Assembly: GCF_001661495.1 (NCBI RefSeq)
Contig: NZ_BDDT01000017.1
Location: 1-64,000, forward strand
Length of the DNA: 64,000 bases
From: Pseudoalteromonas prydzensis
GTDB taxonomy: Bacteria > Pseudomonadota > Gammaproteobacteria > Enterobacterales > Alteromonadaceae
Direction: 5' to 3'
The notes beneath the pieces are model-generated. The model was given only the letters and a program-made list of their open reading frames with translations, did no database searches and had not been told where the DNA came from. The position numbers were made by a program, and so were the translations under genes. This document shows, piece after piece, positions 7,143-16,055 of the stretch (the stretch's first letter is position 1; every line of letters starts with the position of its first letter).

Positions 7143-8303
7143 TTAAGAAGACGCTTTTTCACTAAAGCGGTCTACCCACAATGCAATTACACCATCACCG
7201 GTCACATTACAAGCAGTGCCAAAGCTGTCTTGGGCAAGGTAAAGCGCGATCATTAACGCCACGGCACCTTCATTAAATCCTAGCATGCTGGTTAACAAAC
7301 CTAATGCCGACATTACAGCGCCACCCGGTGCACCAGGTGCTGCAATCATCACCACACCTAGCATCATGATAAATGGCAACATACCGAATAATGAAGGAAC
7401 ATCCATATTAGGTGATAAAAACATTACCGCCATCGCACATGTAACGATAGTAATTGTTGAACCTGATAAGTGTATAGTGGCGCACAGTGGTACAGTAAAG
7501 TTAGCTACATCTTCTTTTACATTATTTGCTTTGCTCGAACGCAGCGATACAGGAATTGTTGCCGCACTAGACATAGTCCCTAATGCGGTAAAATAGGCTG
7601 GGAGCATATTTTTAATTAACTCAATCGGGTTGCGCTTTAATAATACCCCAGTACCAATATATAAAATGCTTAACCAAAGCCAATGCATAATAAGTGCTGC
7701 AATGAGTACCACACCAAATGTTTGTAAGGTATCGACAACAGTACCTGCCACTGTCATTTCAGCAAATACACCTGCGATATAAAAAGGTAATGCTGGAATA
7801 ATGACTTTCGCTAATAAACCATCAATTACGTCACGACCTTGATCTGATACTTTTCTCAGTGTTTCTAGTTGCAATTGGCTCATACCAATACCGAATACAA
7901 ATGCCGTTGCAAGTGCAGTCATCACACCCATAAGTGGTGGAATTTCTAAATCGATAAAACTGGCTACCTCAGTCGCAACTTCGGCTTCAAAGGTTAAACC
8001 GCCATCAAATAATGGAATAATAGCGCTGACAGCCAACACAGCTAAAGTACCAGCTATAATTGTTGAGCCATATGCAAAGCCGACTGTTTTACCCAATAAA
8101 TGGCCTGACCCTTTCGGTAAACCAGCAATACCAGAGGCAATAAAGAACAAAATAATTAACGGAATCGTAAAAGTGATCAACTGGCCAATTATTTCTTTTA
8201 CTGTGTAGAGGAGCTCAACTCCAGTCAGTGGAACATACAAGCCCACTAAAATACCGCCCAATATGCCGGCAATTAATTTTAAGATTAATGTCATTGTGAT
8301 CAC
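7143..8303 (-). CDS. Dicarboxylate/amino acid:cation symporter (DAACS/SLC1 family)
   Basis: Inner-membrane transporter of the GltP/DctA/SstT superfamily, importing an acidic or small neutral amino acid or a dicarboxylate with sodium or protons. In 386 residues it shows the family's two re-entrant hairpins: the Ser/Thr-rich region around residues 240-260 (GTMSSAATIPVS), then the APGAPGGAVMSALG loop near 320-335. The conserved NVTGDG substrate-binding motif lies near residues 365-370. It is somewhat shorter than typical GltP (about 430). Substrate not assignable. It stands alone, separated from uvrY by a probable terminator. Confidence 0.9.
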   Translation of the reverse strand: MITMTLILKLIAGILGGILVGLYVPLTGVELLYTVKEIIGQLITFTIPLIILFFIASGIAGLPKGSGHLLGKTVGFAYGSTIIAGTLAVLAVSAIIPLFDGGLTFEAEVATEVASFIDLEIPPLMGVMTALATAFVFGIGMSQLQLETLRKVSDQGRDVIDGLLAKVIIPALPFYIAGVFAEMTVAGTVVDTLQTFGVVLIAALIMHWLWLSILYIGTGVLLKRNPIELIKNMLPAYFTALGTMSSAATIPVSLRSSKANNVKEDVANFTVPLCATIHLSGSTITIVTCAMAVMFLSPNMDVPSLFGMLPFIMMLGVVMIAAPGAPGGAVMSALGLLTSMLGFNEGAVALMIALYLAQDSFGTACNVTGDGVIALWVDRFSEKASS

Positions 8304-8638
8304 TTTATAAATTTTGGTGGATGTGGTTTTAACATGTTTTTAATTACTTGTATCATAAAACCGATTAATAGCAGCCTGTTTGCACAAAATACCATCATTT
8401 TTATCATTAAACACCCAGCCTAATTTCTTAGCCATTATAATATGCTATACCTTGTTCAGTATGATCTAGTGCATGTGAACGTTAAGCTGTTTTTATTTCA
8501 TTCAACTATAAGTCGTTTGGGTATATCTTATAGCCAAACTTTACTTTAGTTTTTTTAATTCAACAGTAAAGTGTCATTATTACAGATCGATTGCATAAAA
8601 TCGGTCCCGATTGAATAAATTGCACCTAAGGGAACATT
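8304..8638. other. 335-bp intergenic region between the symporter and cysK
   Basis: Divergent promoter region. It holds a 25-bp hyphenated palindrome at 8515-8539 (arms GTTTGGGTATA and TATAGCCAAAC, one mismatch) and, nearer cysK, two direct repeats CGATTGCATAAA (8588-8599) and CGATTGAATAAA (8608-8619) spaced exactly 20 bp apart. Either could be an operator for cysK, but I cannot match them to a known CysB site. No small ORF with a ribosome site is visible. Confidence 0.45.
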
Positions 8639-9607
8639 ATGTCTACAATTTTTGAAGATAACTCACTCAGTATTGGTAATACACCATTAGTAAAACTAAA
8701 CCGTGTCACTACTGGTAATATTTTTGCTAAAGTTGAATCCCGTAACCCTAGTTTTAGTGTAAAATGCCGTATCGGTGCATCAATGATCTGGGAAGCTGAA
8801 AAATCAGGTGAGCTGACAAAAGATAAAGAATTAATTGAGCCAACATCAGGTAATACAGGTATTGCGCTTGCATTTGTAGCTGCTTCACGTGGTTACAAGT
8901 TAACACTTACTATGCCAAACACCATGAGCCTTGAACGTCGTAAATTACTAAAAGCATTAGGTGCTAATTTAGTATTAACCGATGGCGCTAAAGGGATGAA
9001 TGGAGCAATTGAAAAAGCAAAAGAAATTCAAGCCAGCGATCCTGAAAAGTTCATCCTATTGCAACAGTTTGAAAATCCAGCGAACCCAAAAATTCACTTT
9101 GAAACAACCGGCCCTGAAATTTTTGCAGCAACTGACGGTAACGTTGATTTCTTCGTCGCAGGTGTTGGCACGGGTGGTACCATTACGGGTGTTAGTCGCT
9201 ATTTAAAACTTGAAAAAGGCCTTGATGTTAAATCAATCGCTGTAGAGCCAACAAACTCTCCAGTGATCAGTCAAACGTTAGCGGGTGAAGAAATTAAACC
9301 TGGCCCTCATAAAATTCAAGGTATTGGCGCAGGTTTCATTCCTGGCAACTTAGACCTTAGTGTGATTGATGGCGCTGAACTTGTTTCAAATGAAGAAGCC
9401 ATTGAAATGGCTCACAAACTGATGAAAGACGAAGGTATCTTAGTCGGTATTTCATCGGGCGCTGCGGTTGTTGCTGCAAAGCGTATTGCAGAACTGCCTG
9501 AAAATGCAGGTAAGAACGTAGTGGTTATTTTACCAAGTGCAACAGAGCGTTATTTATCAAGCCCGCTTTTTGCTGAAGAGTTTTCTGAACAAGAGCTTGT
9601 GCAATAA
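8639..9607 (+). CDS. cysK: Cysteine synthase A (O-acetylserine sulfhydrylase)
   Basis: PLP enzyme that makes L-cysteine from O-acetylserine and sulfide in the cytosol. The Schiff-base lysine is K42 within NPSFSVKCRIGASMIW. The substrate loop TSGNTG lies near residues 77-82 and the phosphate-binding GTGGTITG near 178-185. The conserved ISSGAA segment is near 276. Length is 322 residues, as in E. coli CysK (323). Ribosome site AAGGGA lies 7 nt before the ATG. It is monocistronic, with its own terminator. CysK and CysM differ; the FSVKCRIG motif points to CysK. Confidence 0.97.
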   Translation: MSTIFEDNSLSIGNTPLVKLNRVTTGNIFAKVESRNPSFSVKCRIGASMIWEAEKSGELTKDKELIEPTSGNTGIALAFVAASRGYKLTLTMPNTMSLERRKLLKALGANLVLTDGAKGMNGAIEKAKEIQASDPEKFILLQQFENPANPKIHFETTGPEIFAATDGNVDFFVAGVGTGGTITGVSRYLKLEKGLDVKSIAVEPTNSPVISQTLAGEEIKPGPHKIQGIGAGFIPGNLDLSVIDGAELVSNEEAIEMAHKLMKDEGILVGISSGAAVVAAKRIAELPENAGKNVVVILPSATERYLSSPLFAEEFSEQELVQ

Positions 9608-9621
9608 TTGTATTTACCTTT

Positions 9622-9652
9622 AAAAAGGATGCTAAATGCATCCTTTTTTATT
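9622..9652 (+). terminator. Rho-independent terminator after cysK
   Basis: AAAAAGGATGC stem, 5-nt loop, GCATCCTTTTT stem running into a T-rich tail. It is 15 bp after the cysK stop. Confidence 0.9.
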
Positions 9653-9747
9653 ATTTATTGCACTAACATCACTAATTCATACCGTAAACTTTACATCTGC
9701 CGCATTTCGTCACACACTAAATCATCACTAATAAGTCTATTTATCTA

Positions 9748-10188
9748 ATGAAATTATTTATAACTCTGTTTACTGCTACATTTTTATTACTACTGAACGG
9801 CTGCGGTGGTGACAATGCACCAAAAGGTGAGAAAAATACCCCTGGAAATAGCGCAGCACTGTTCTTTGATACGCTTTACAACGAACAAGATCTTAATAAA
9901 GCCAGTACCATGGCAACGCCAAGAATGGCGCGGATCATGAAATCGTATGGCACCTCAAAGCAGTTTGCTCGTAATTTAGTCAACATGCAATACGATAATG
10001 TCGTCATTGAAGTCGATATGACAAATATGAGCTTAAGGGAGCAATACGGAGATACCGCAAATATCAACTTAATTTTTACTGGCCAATTCAATGGTAATAA
10101 AGTTGACGATATGCGCAGTGTAAAAATGGTTCGTAAAAAAGGCAATTGGTATGTTGATAAAATCAATGCCGATCCATTTGCACGTTAA
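9748..10188 (+). CDS. Hypothetical lipoprotein
   Basis: 146 residues with a short lipoprotein signal peptide; the lipobox is LLNGC with Cys19, so the mature protein should be lipid-anchored. The C-terminal half (about 80-140) alternates hydrophobic and polar residues and ends in GNWYVDKI, the look of a small NTF2/DUF4878-like fold in which a Trp-Tyr/Lys motif closes a beta sheet. That fold is my guess. It has its own terminator and no obvious operon partner. Function unknown. Confidence 0.8.
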   Translation: MKLFITLFTATFLLLLNGCGGDNAPKGEKNTPGNSAALFFDTLYNEQDLNKASTMATPRMARIMKSYGTSKQFARNLVNMQYDNVVIEVDMTNMSLREQYGDTANINLIFTGQFNGNKVDDMRSVKMVRKKGNWYVDKINADPFAR

Positions 10189-10232
10189 AAAGTAGATAAT
10201 TACCAAAACTAGCTTAGCGCTGGTTAATTAAC

Positions 10233-10262
10233 AAAAAGCCTTGCGTCTGCAAGGCTTTCTTT
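10233..10262 (+). terminator. Rho-independent terminator after the lipoprotein gene
   Basis: GCCTTGC stem, 4-nt loop, GCAAGGC stem, T-rich tail with a matching A-run upstream. It may work in both directions and so also serve the minus-strand fadE ending at 10291. Confidence 0.85.
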
Positions 10263-10290
10263 ATTTCAGCGTAAATCAATTACCCTAAAG

Positions 10291-12567
10291 TTATAATTCA
10301 CCCGCTTTATAATTATCGACAGCAATGGCTTGCTTACGTAAATTATTAGCTCCGTGCAGTTTTTCTGCTTGTTCATCGGTGATCAACTGTTTTTCACGCG
10401 CACTGTTAATCGCCGTCTCGATATCATGATTACGATTAAGGGTGCCCTCACGTTGCCACTTTTTCAACCGTTTAAATGCAGCGCTAGTGTCATGCATGGC
10501 CATGAATGCATTTTCCATCACCCCTGTGCCTGCATTTTCATCAACATGGCATAAATGGGTTAAACGATTTCTAAATACCCCTGGTTGCGTCATATGCTCA
10601 CAAATTTCTTGCGCAATTTCATCACTTGGCCGCTGGTAATGGTTACCAAGCGGAAATACGATACGTTTAAGGATAAAGTTAACAACCGGGTTCGAAAAGT
10701 TTTTAAAGAAGCCGTCAAATGCTTGGCCAATTTCGAACAGTGATAACTCCACAGCGTATTTAACAAAGGGTAAATCAGCCTGTTGTCGTCCTTCATCTTC
10801 AAAGCGTTTTAATACACAAGATGCCAAATACAAATGGCTTAACACATCTCCTAAGCGCGCTGAAATCATCTCTTTGCGTTTAAGCTCACCGCCAAGCACT
10901 AACATGGCCACATCAGTACTAAAAGCAAGTCCACGGCTCATTCGTCCGAGTTGCTTATAATAGGTTGCAGTGGCACCACACACGGGCGATTTAGCAAAGT
11001 AGCTGCGCGTTAAACCATGCACGAATGCCATCCCAGCATTGGTGGCAGCAAATATGATGTGTTGCAGTAATAGTGAATCGAATTCTTTGAGTGCTAAATC
11101 ATCATCTTCCATCGCCGCAGCTTCCATTTCTTTGAGCACAAATGGATGACAACGGGTTGCGCCTTGACCAAAGATCATCAAGTTACGGGTTAAAATATTA
11201 GCACCTTCAACAGTAATTGAGACCGGGATCCCCATATAACCGTGGGCTAAATAGTTATTTGGACCAACTTGTATTCCTTTGCCTGAGTGAATATCCATTG
11301 CATCATTCATCACCGTACGACCCATTTCTGTCATATGGTATTTAGCGATGGCAGTCACCACTGACGGACTTAGTTTTAAATCAATGGCGCCTGCGGTCAT
11401 TAATCGACATGCTTCAAGGCTATAGGTTAAACCACCAATGCGACCAAGCGCTTCTTGCACACCTTCAAACTGACCTATAGAAACACCGAACTGTTGCCGA
11501 ACTGTGGCATACGCTGACGTCATTCGTGAACATAAGTGCCCTGTTGCACTACTAAGGGCCGGTAATGAAATCCCCCGTCCTGCACTTAAACATTCAACCA
11601 ACATGCGCCAGCCTCGCCCAGCCCCTTGTTGACCACCGATGATCCAATCAAGCGGAATGAACACATCTTTACCGTACGTTGTACCATTCATAAACGCCAT
11701 ATTTAGTGGCAAATGACGTTCTCCGGTTTCAACTCCCGGATGATCTGTGGGGATCAGCGCACAGGTAATACCAAGCTCTTTGTGTTTACCAAGTAATCCG
11801 TCCGGATCATACATTTTAAAAGCAAGCCCTAGCACTGTCGCTACAGGTGCCAGTGTAATATAACGCTTTGACCAATTTAAACGCAGACCCAATACTTCTT
11901 TACCTTCAAACTCACCTTTACATACGACCCCTGAATCAGGAATGCTGCCCGCATCGGAGCCAGCTTCAGGGCCCGTTAGTGCAAAGCAAGGTACATCTTT
12001 ACCATTAGCTAAACTCGGTAACCAACGCTCCTGTTGCTCTTTAGTACCATAATGTAATAACAATTCACCGGGGCCTAAACTATTGGGCACCATCACAGTG
12101 ACTGCTGCGGTTAAGCTTTTAGTGGCAATTTTAGCGACTATGGTTGAATTTGCGATTGCAGAAAACTGCCGACCACCAAATTTTTCTGGGATGATCATCG
12201 CAAAAAAACCTTGGGTTTTTAGGTAATCCCAAACCTCTGCCGGTAAGTCTTTATCTTTTTGTACAATTTGATAATCGTCAAGCATTGCCAGTAATGTTTC
12301 GACTTCATTATCTAAAAATGCCCGCTCTTTCTCACTAAGCTCTGGCTTTGGGTAGCTGTGCAATACCTGCCAATCTGGATTACCGCTAAACAGTTCTCCA
12401 TCCCACCACACGTCGCCCGCCTCCATCGCTTCTCGCTCTGTTTGTGAAAGCGGCGGAAGCACTCTTTTAAACATTTTAAATGTCGGGCGGCTAACTAAGT
12501 TTAAGCGGATATCTTTAACCGCAAAAATAACGATTACTACCACCAGTAACAAGATAAATACTGACAT
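10291..12567 (-). CDS. fadE: Acyl-CoA dehydrogenase FadE (copy 1)
   Basis: First enzyme of fatty acid beta-oxidation: an FAD-dependent enzyme oxidising acyl-CoA to trans-2-enoyl-CoA. The 758 residues have a hydrophobic N-terminal segment (about 1-17) as in E. coli FadE, then the acyl-CoA dehydrogenase core: FAD/substrate contacts around CFALTGPEAGSDAGS (near 195) and the C-terminal helical domain with AMDIHSGKGIQVGPNNY (near 420-440). The tail corresponds to DUF1974. Ribosome site AAGGA lies upstream of the ATG. A second FadE (818 residues) is encoded at 46900-49356, so chain-length or condition specialisation is likely but not shown by sequence. Confidence 0.95.
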   Translation of the reverse strand: MSVFILLLVVVIVIFAVKDIRLNLVSRPTFKMFKRVLPPLSQTEREAMEAGDVWWDGELFSGNPDWQVLHSYPKPELSEKERAFLDNEVETLLAMLDDYQIVQKDKDLPAEVWDYLKTQGFFAMIIPEKFGGRQFSAIANSTIVAKIATKSLTAAVTVMVPNSLGPGELLLHYGTKEQQERWLPSLANGKDVPCFALTGPEAGSDAGSIPDSGVVCKGEFEGKEVLGLRLNWSKRYITLAPVATVLGLAFKMYDPDGLLGKHKELGITCALIPTDHPGVETGERHLPLNMAFMNGTTYGKDVFIPLDWIIGGQQGAGRGWRMLVECLSAGRGISLPALSSATGHLCSRMTSAYATVRQQFGVSIGQFEGVQEALGRIGGLTYSLEACRLMTAGAIDLKLSPSVVTAIAKYHMTEMGRTVMNDAMDIHSGKGIQVGPNNYLAHGYMGIPVSITVEGANILTRNLMIFGQGATRCHPFVLKEMEAAAMEDDDLALKEFDSLLLQHIIFAATNAGMAFVHGLTRSYFAKSPVCGATATYYKQLGRMSRGLAFSTDVAMLVLGGELKRKEMISARLGDVLSHLYLASCVLKRFEDEGRQQADLPFVKYAVELSLFEIGQAFDGFFKNFSNPVVNFILKRIVFPLGNHYQRPSDEIAQEICEHMTQPGVFRNRLTHLCHVDENAGTGVMENAFMAMHDTSAAFKRLKKWQREGTLNRNHDIETAINSAREKQLITDEQAEKLHGANNLRKQAIAVDNYKAGEL

Positions 12568-12747
12568 GAAAACTATCCTTATTAATTATTGAAATGCATT
12601 GGCTTAATTATGACCGATCCTTTGATAAATACAATGTCACTGTTAACGAGCTTTACCCGTGATAGCAACGCAAATACTGAGAAACTTTGCCTAACAAAGA
12701 GACACTGCTATTATCCAATGCGATAAATAACAAATATAAGGGTCAAC

Positions 12748-14592
12748 ATGACTACTCCACATTTTAAGCTCAGTTTGAGCGCCATAATGGTTGCCAGCAC
12801 ATTAGCATTAACTGGCTGTAATCAAGAAGCGAGTAACACCACAGCGCAAACTGCCAGCCCTGCAGCGGTCTCTGCAAAGGATGCGCAAGCATTTTTAGAT
12901 GCAACCGAGCAAGAGCTTAACGCGCTATACTTAGAATCAAGCCGTGCAGAATGGATTTACGCAAATTTTATTACGCATGACACATCTGCACTCTCTGCAG
13001 AAGTAAACCGTAAAATGACTGCGGCAGTCGTTCGCCTGGCAAACGAAGCCGCGCAGTTCGATGCACTTGAACTTGACTACGACGCCCGTCGTAAACTGGA
13101 TAAATTAAAATTAGCCCTCACTTTACCTGCCCCACAAGATGCAGAAAAAACAGCAAAATTATCACAGCTTGTGGCAGAGCTTGGTGGTATGTACGGTAAA
13201 GGAAAATACTGTAAAGATGACGGTAGCTGCTTAAGCCTAGGTGATATGACAGCAACAATGGCCACCAGTCGTGATTACAACGAGCTACTTGATTTATGGC
13301 AGGGCTGGCGCCAGGTTTCAAAGCCGATGCGACCACTGTATGAGCAGCAAGTTGTATTAACCAATGAAGGTGCAAAAGAACTTGGTTATGCAGACACTGG
13401 CGCAATGTGGCGTAGTAAATACGATATGCCAGCAGATGACTTTGCAACAGAGCTTGATCGTATCTGGGGCCAAGTAAAACCACTGTATGACTCACTACAT
13501 TGTCATGTTCGTGCCAAGTTGGGTGAAAAGTATGGCGAAGATAAAGTTCCACAAGATCAACCTATTCCCGCACATTTGTTAGGTAATATGTGGGCACAAA
13601 CATGGGGTAACATTTACGATGTTGTTGCGCCTGAAAATGCCGATCCTGGCTATGACGTCACCGCGTTACTCGCCGAGCATAACTACGATGAACTAAAAAT
13701 GGTGCAAGGCGCTGAAAAATTCTTCACTTCAATGGGCTTTGCGTCTTTACCTGACACTTTTTATGAACGCTCGTTATTCACCAAGCCTGCTGATCGTGAT
13801 GTGCAGTGCCATGCCTCAGCGTGGAATATAGATAGTAAAGACGATTTACGCATTAAAATGTGTATTCAGCGTACTGGTGAAGAGTTCTCAGTTATTCACC
13901 ACGAGTTAGGTCACAACTTTTATCAACGCGCTTACAATAGTCAACCGCTTTATTATCAAGAAAGTGCTAATGACGGTTTCCATGAAGCCATTGGCGATAC
14001 CATTGCGCTTTCGGTAACACCTGGTTACTTAAAAGAAATTGGTTTATTAGAGCAAGTGCCTGATGAATCAAAAGACATTGGCTTACTAATGAAAATGGCG
14101 CTGGATAAAGTTGCCTTTATTCCATTTGGTTTACTTGTGGATCAATGGCGTTGGCAAGTATTTTCAGGTGCAGTAACGCCTGAAAACTACAATAAGGCAT
14201 GGTGGGAATTACGTGAAAAATACCAAGGTGTAAAAGCACCTATCGCACGAAGCGAAGCTGACTTTGATCCAGGTGCAAAATATCATGTGCCAGGTAACAC
14301 ACCGTATACCCGTTACTTCTTAGCGCATATTTTACAGTTTGATTTCCACCGTAGTTTATGTGAAATTGCTGGTAACAAAGAAGCCATTCATCGCTGCTCA
14401 GTATATAACTCTAAAGAAGCCGGTGAAAAACTCAATGCGATGCTAGAAATGGGTTCAAGCCGCCCTTGGCAAGAAGCATTAGCCACTATAACGGGTAAAC
14501 CTGAAATGGATGCAACAGCCCTACTTGATTACTTTGCACCGTTGCAAGCCTACCTTGATGAACAAAACAAAGGCCGTCAATGTGATTGGTAA
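12748..14592 (+). CDS. M2-family zinc peptidase (ACE-like peptidyl dipeptidase), lipoprotein
   Basis: Bacterial relative of angiotensin-converting enzyme, expected to release dipeptides from peptide C-termini in the periplasm. The signal peptide ends in a lipobox (LALTGC, Cys24), so the 614-residue protein should be membrane-anchored. The zinc site HELGH lies near residue 385, followed about 24 residues later by the glutamate helix HEAIGDT (third ligand). The length and conserved C-terminal segment (PGAKYHVPGNTPYTRYF) fit family M2. Ribosome site AGGG lies upstream of the ATG. It is monocistronic, ending at a strong terminator. Confidence 0.95.
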   Translation: MTTPHFKLSLSAIMVASTLALTGCNQEASNTTAQTASPAAVSAKDAQAFLDATEQELNALYLESSRAEWIYANFITHDTSALSAEVNRKMTAAVVRLANEAAQFDALELDYDARRKLDKLKLALTLPAPQDAEKTAKLSQLVAELGGMYGKGKYCKDDGSCLSLGDMTATMATSRDYNELLDLWQGWRQVSKPMRPLYEQQVVLTNEGAKELGYADTGAMWRSKYDMPADDFATELDRIWGQVKPLYDSLHCHVRAKLGEKYGEDKVPQDQPIPAHLLGNMWAQTWGNIYDVVAPENADPGYDVTALLAEHNYDELKMVQGAEKFFTSMGFASLPDTFYERSLFTKPADRDVQCHASAWNIDSKDDLRIKMCIQRTGEEFSVIHHELGHNFYQRAYNSQPLYYQESANDGFHEAIGDTIALSVTPGYLKEIGLLEQVPDESKDIGLLMKMALDKVAFIPFGLLVDQWRWQVFSGAVTPENYNKAWWELREKYQGVKAPIARSEADFDPGAKYHVPGNTPYTRYFLAHILQFDFHRSLCEIAGNKEAIHRCSVYNSKEAGEKLNAMLEMGSSRPWQEALATITGKPEMDATALLDYFAPLQAYLDEQNKGRQCDW

Positions 14593-14617
14593 GTAAACTA
14601 GTTAAATAGCAAAAATG

Positions 14618-14648
14618 CAAAAGCCCGCTCAATTGAGCGGGCTTTTTT
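14618..14648 (+). terminator. Bidirectional Rho-independent terminator
   Basis: A perfect GC-rich palindrome, arms AAAGCCCGCTCAA and TTGAGCGGGCTTT, flanked by A- and T-runs. It serves the M2 peptidase and the convergent porin gene. Confidence 0.92.
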
Positions 14649-14677
14649 AGTATTGCAGTACTAAATTTACAGTTTGA

Positions 14678-15472
14678 TTAGAACTGTAAGCTTACATTTG
14701 CAAAGTAAGCGTCATAACCAGAATCATCCCAGTTATTACCGTAACCTGCTTTTAAACCAACATTTTTGTTGAAGAAATGTTGAGCACCAAACGTGTAATC
14801 ATCGTTTTTGTTAAATGTAACAAACGCTGATGTTGCTTTAGTGAAGTAGTAGTTTGAACCAAGTTCCCAAGAGCTGCTACCATTATCAGTATCTGAAACA
14901 GTACCTTCAACAGTTAGGTAGTTACCTTGCTTAAGATCCATGAAGTATTTAGCGTTCACGGCGCGGTAATCAAACTCGTCATCAGATGTTACAGTGAAAC
15001 CGATGTAATCTGTGCTGTTTAACTGGTGGTTGTATGCTAAATCAAATACAACACGATTTTCGCCATCTTCAACATCTTCAAATGTTGCTTTTAAAAGAAG
15101 ATTAGGATTAAAGAAGTAACCTGCAGACAGTTTAATTACATCAGTGCTTGAACCAGCGTCAGAGTCATTATTGCTGTACTCAGCACCTAGAACAAAATCT
15201 TGTAAGAAATATTCACCACCAATGGTAGCGACATCGCTAAAATCATTATCTGTGTATGCACCATAAACATTAGTTTGCTTATTAATGTACTCGAATTGGT
15301 CGTAAGGACCTAAAGTCGCTTTTGGAGAGAAGTAATACGTTGAATCAACGCTTACAGTGTCGTTGCCATCAGTGTCCATATATCCTAAATGGCTGATTGA
15401 CTGATAATTGTCCGCAGCAGTCGCGGCGCTTGAAAGAAGAATACTCGAAATAATAACTGCTAATTTTTTCAT
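14678..15472 (-). CDS. Putative outer-membrane porin
   Basis: 264 residues with a clear Sec signal peptide (cleavage probably after AATAA, about residue 19). The rest alternates aromatic/hydrophobic and polar residues, is rich in Asp, Asn, Tyr and Gly, and ends in Phe (VSLQF), the signal recognised by the BAM machinery. This fits a small beta-barrel of about 12 strands. I recognise it as the type usually labelled putative porin in Pseudoalteromonas. It shares a terminator with the convergent peptidase gene. A palindrome at 15542-15557 lies upstream. Confidence 0.8.
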   Translation of the reverse strand: MKKLAVIISSILLSSAATAADNYQSISHLGYMDTDGNDTVSVDSTYYFSPKATLGPYDQFEYINKQTNVYGAYTDNDFSDVATIGGEYFLQDFVLGAEYSNNDSDAGSSTDVIKLSAGYFFNPNLLLKATFEDVEDGENRVVFDLAYNHQLNSTDYIGFTVTSDDEFDYRAVNAKYFMDLKQGNYLTVEGTVSDTDNGSSSWELGSNYYFTKATSAFVTFNKNDDYTFGAQHFFNKNVGLKAGYGNNWDDSGYDAYFANVSLQF

Positions 15473-15541
15473 AAAAAGATTTCCCTATTTTACATTGTTG
15501 ATTGCTACATGTTTTAACCGACTGGCTAAGACGGGGGACAT

Positions 15542-15557
15542 GCTAACTCGAGTTAAC
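15542..15557. promoter_or_regulatory. Operator-like palindrome upstream of the porin gene
   Basis: GCTAACTCGAGTTAAC is a 16-bp palindrome with one mismatch, centred about 78 bp upstream of the porin start. It could be a regulator site, but no matching regulator is identifiable. Confidence 0.3.
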
Positions 15558-15631
15558 TGAATGGGAACTTAATGAAAAACCAACTAAGCCATTGTATTAA
15601 TTGGGGAAATGTAAAGTTATGTAAGCTATTG

Positions 15632-15669
15632 TAAAAATAATGTAGCGATTACTGGAACAATCACTACAT
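15632..15669 (-). terminator. Rho-independent terminator after the ABC-PH operon
   Basis: On the minus strand an 11-bp stem (ATGTAGTGATT with AATCGCTACAT, one U-G pair), an 8-nt loop, then TATTTTTAC. It begins 12 nt after the stop of the PH-domain gene. Confidence 0.8.
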
Positions 15670-15680
15670 TTTTCTTATCT

Positions 15681-16055
15681 TTACAGGGCATACTGACTGA
15701 TGATGCGATAAACATCATTGATGTTATCACCGGATTTGAAGTCTTTACTAATTGGAGTTGGATCAGAGCCCACCCAAATTTTTAATTCCGCATCTAGATC
15801 AAAGTGCCCAGCACTTTCTTTACTAAACTTAGTAATTTTTGAATAAGCAATACTGATCATTTCCATTTTTGAGCCAGTCACACCTTGCTTGTCGAGTAAA
15901 ATTAAACGTTTGTTAGTAAATATAAACATATCGCGTACAACCTTATAAGCTTTTTCTACTTGCTCACCCTCAATCAAGGTATTCGCTAATACTTTTTCTA
16001 AATCAGCGTCATCAACTTCGCTAGCATTGCCCATTAATCCACTTAATAAACCCAT
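15681..16055 (-). CDS. Bacterial PH-domain protein (bPH_1/DUF1696 type)
   Basis: 124 residues, soluble, matching the small bacterial pleckstrin-homology family: an N-terminal helix, then a beta-rich core around FIFTNKRLILLDKQGVTGSK (about 48-67) and YSKITKFSKESAG (about 75-87), and a C-terminal helix. Its ATG overlaps the TAA of the ABC ATPase gene by one base, so the three genes 17784-15681 are probably translationally coupled. The molecular role of the family is not known; the coupling suggests a function linked to the exporter. Confidence 0.85.
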   Translation of the reverse strand: MGLLSGLMGNASEVDDADLEKVLANTLIEGEQVEKAYKVVRDMFIFTNKRLILLDKQGVTGSKMEMISIAYSKITKFSKESAGHFDLDAELKIWVGSDPTPISKDFKSGDNINDVYRIISQYAL

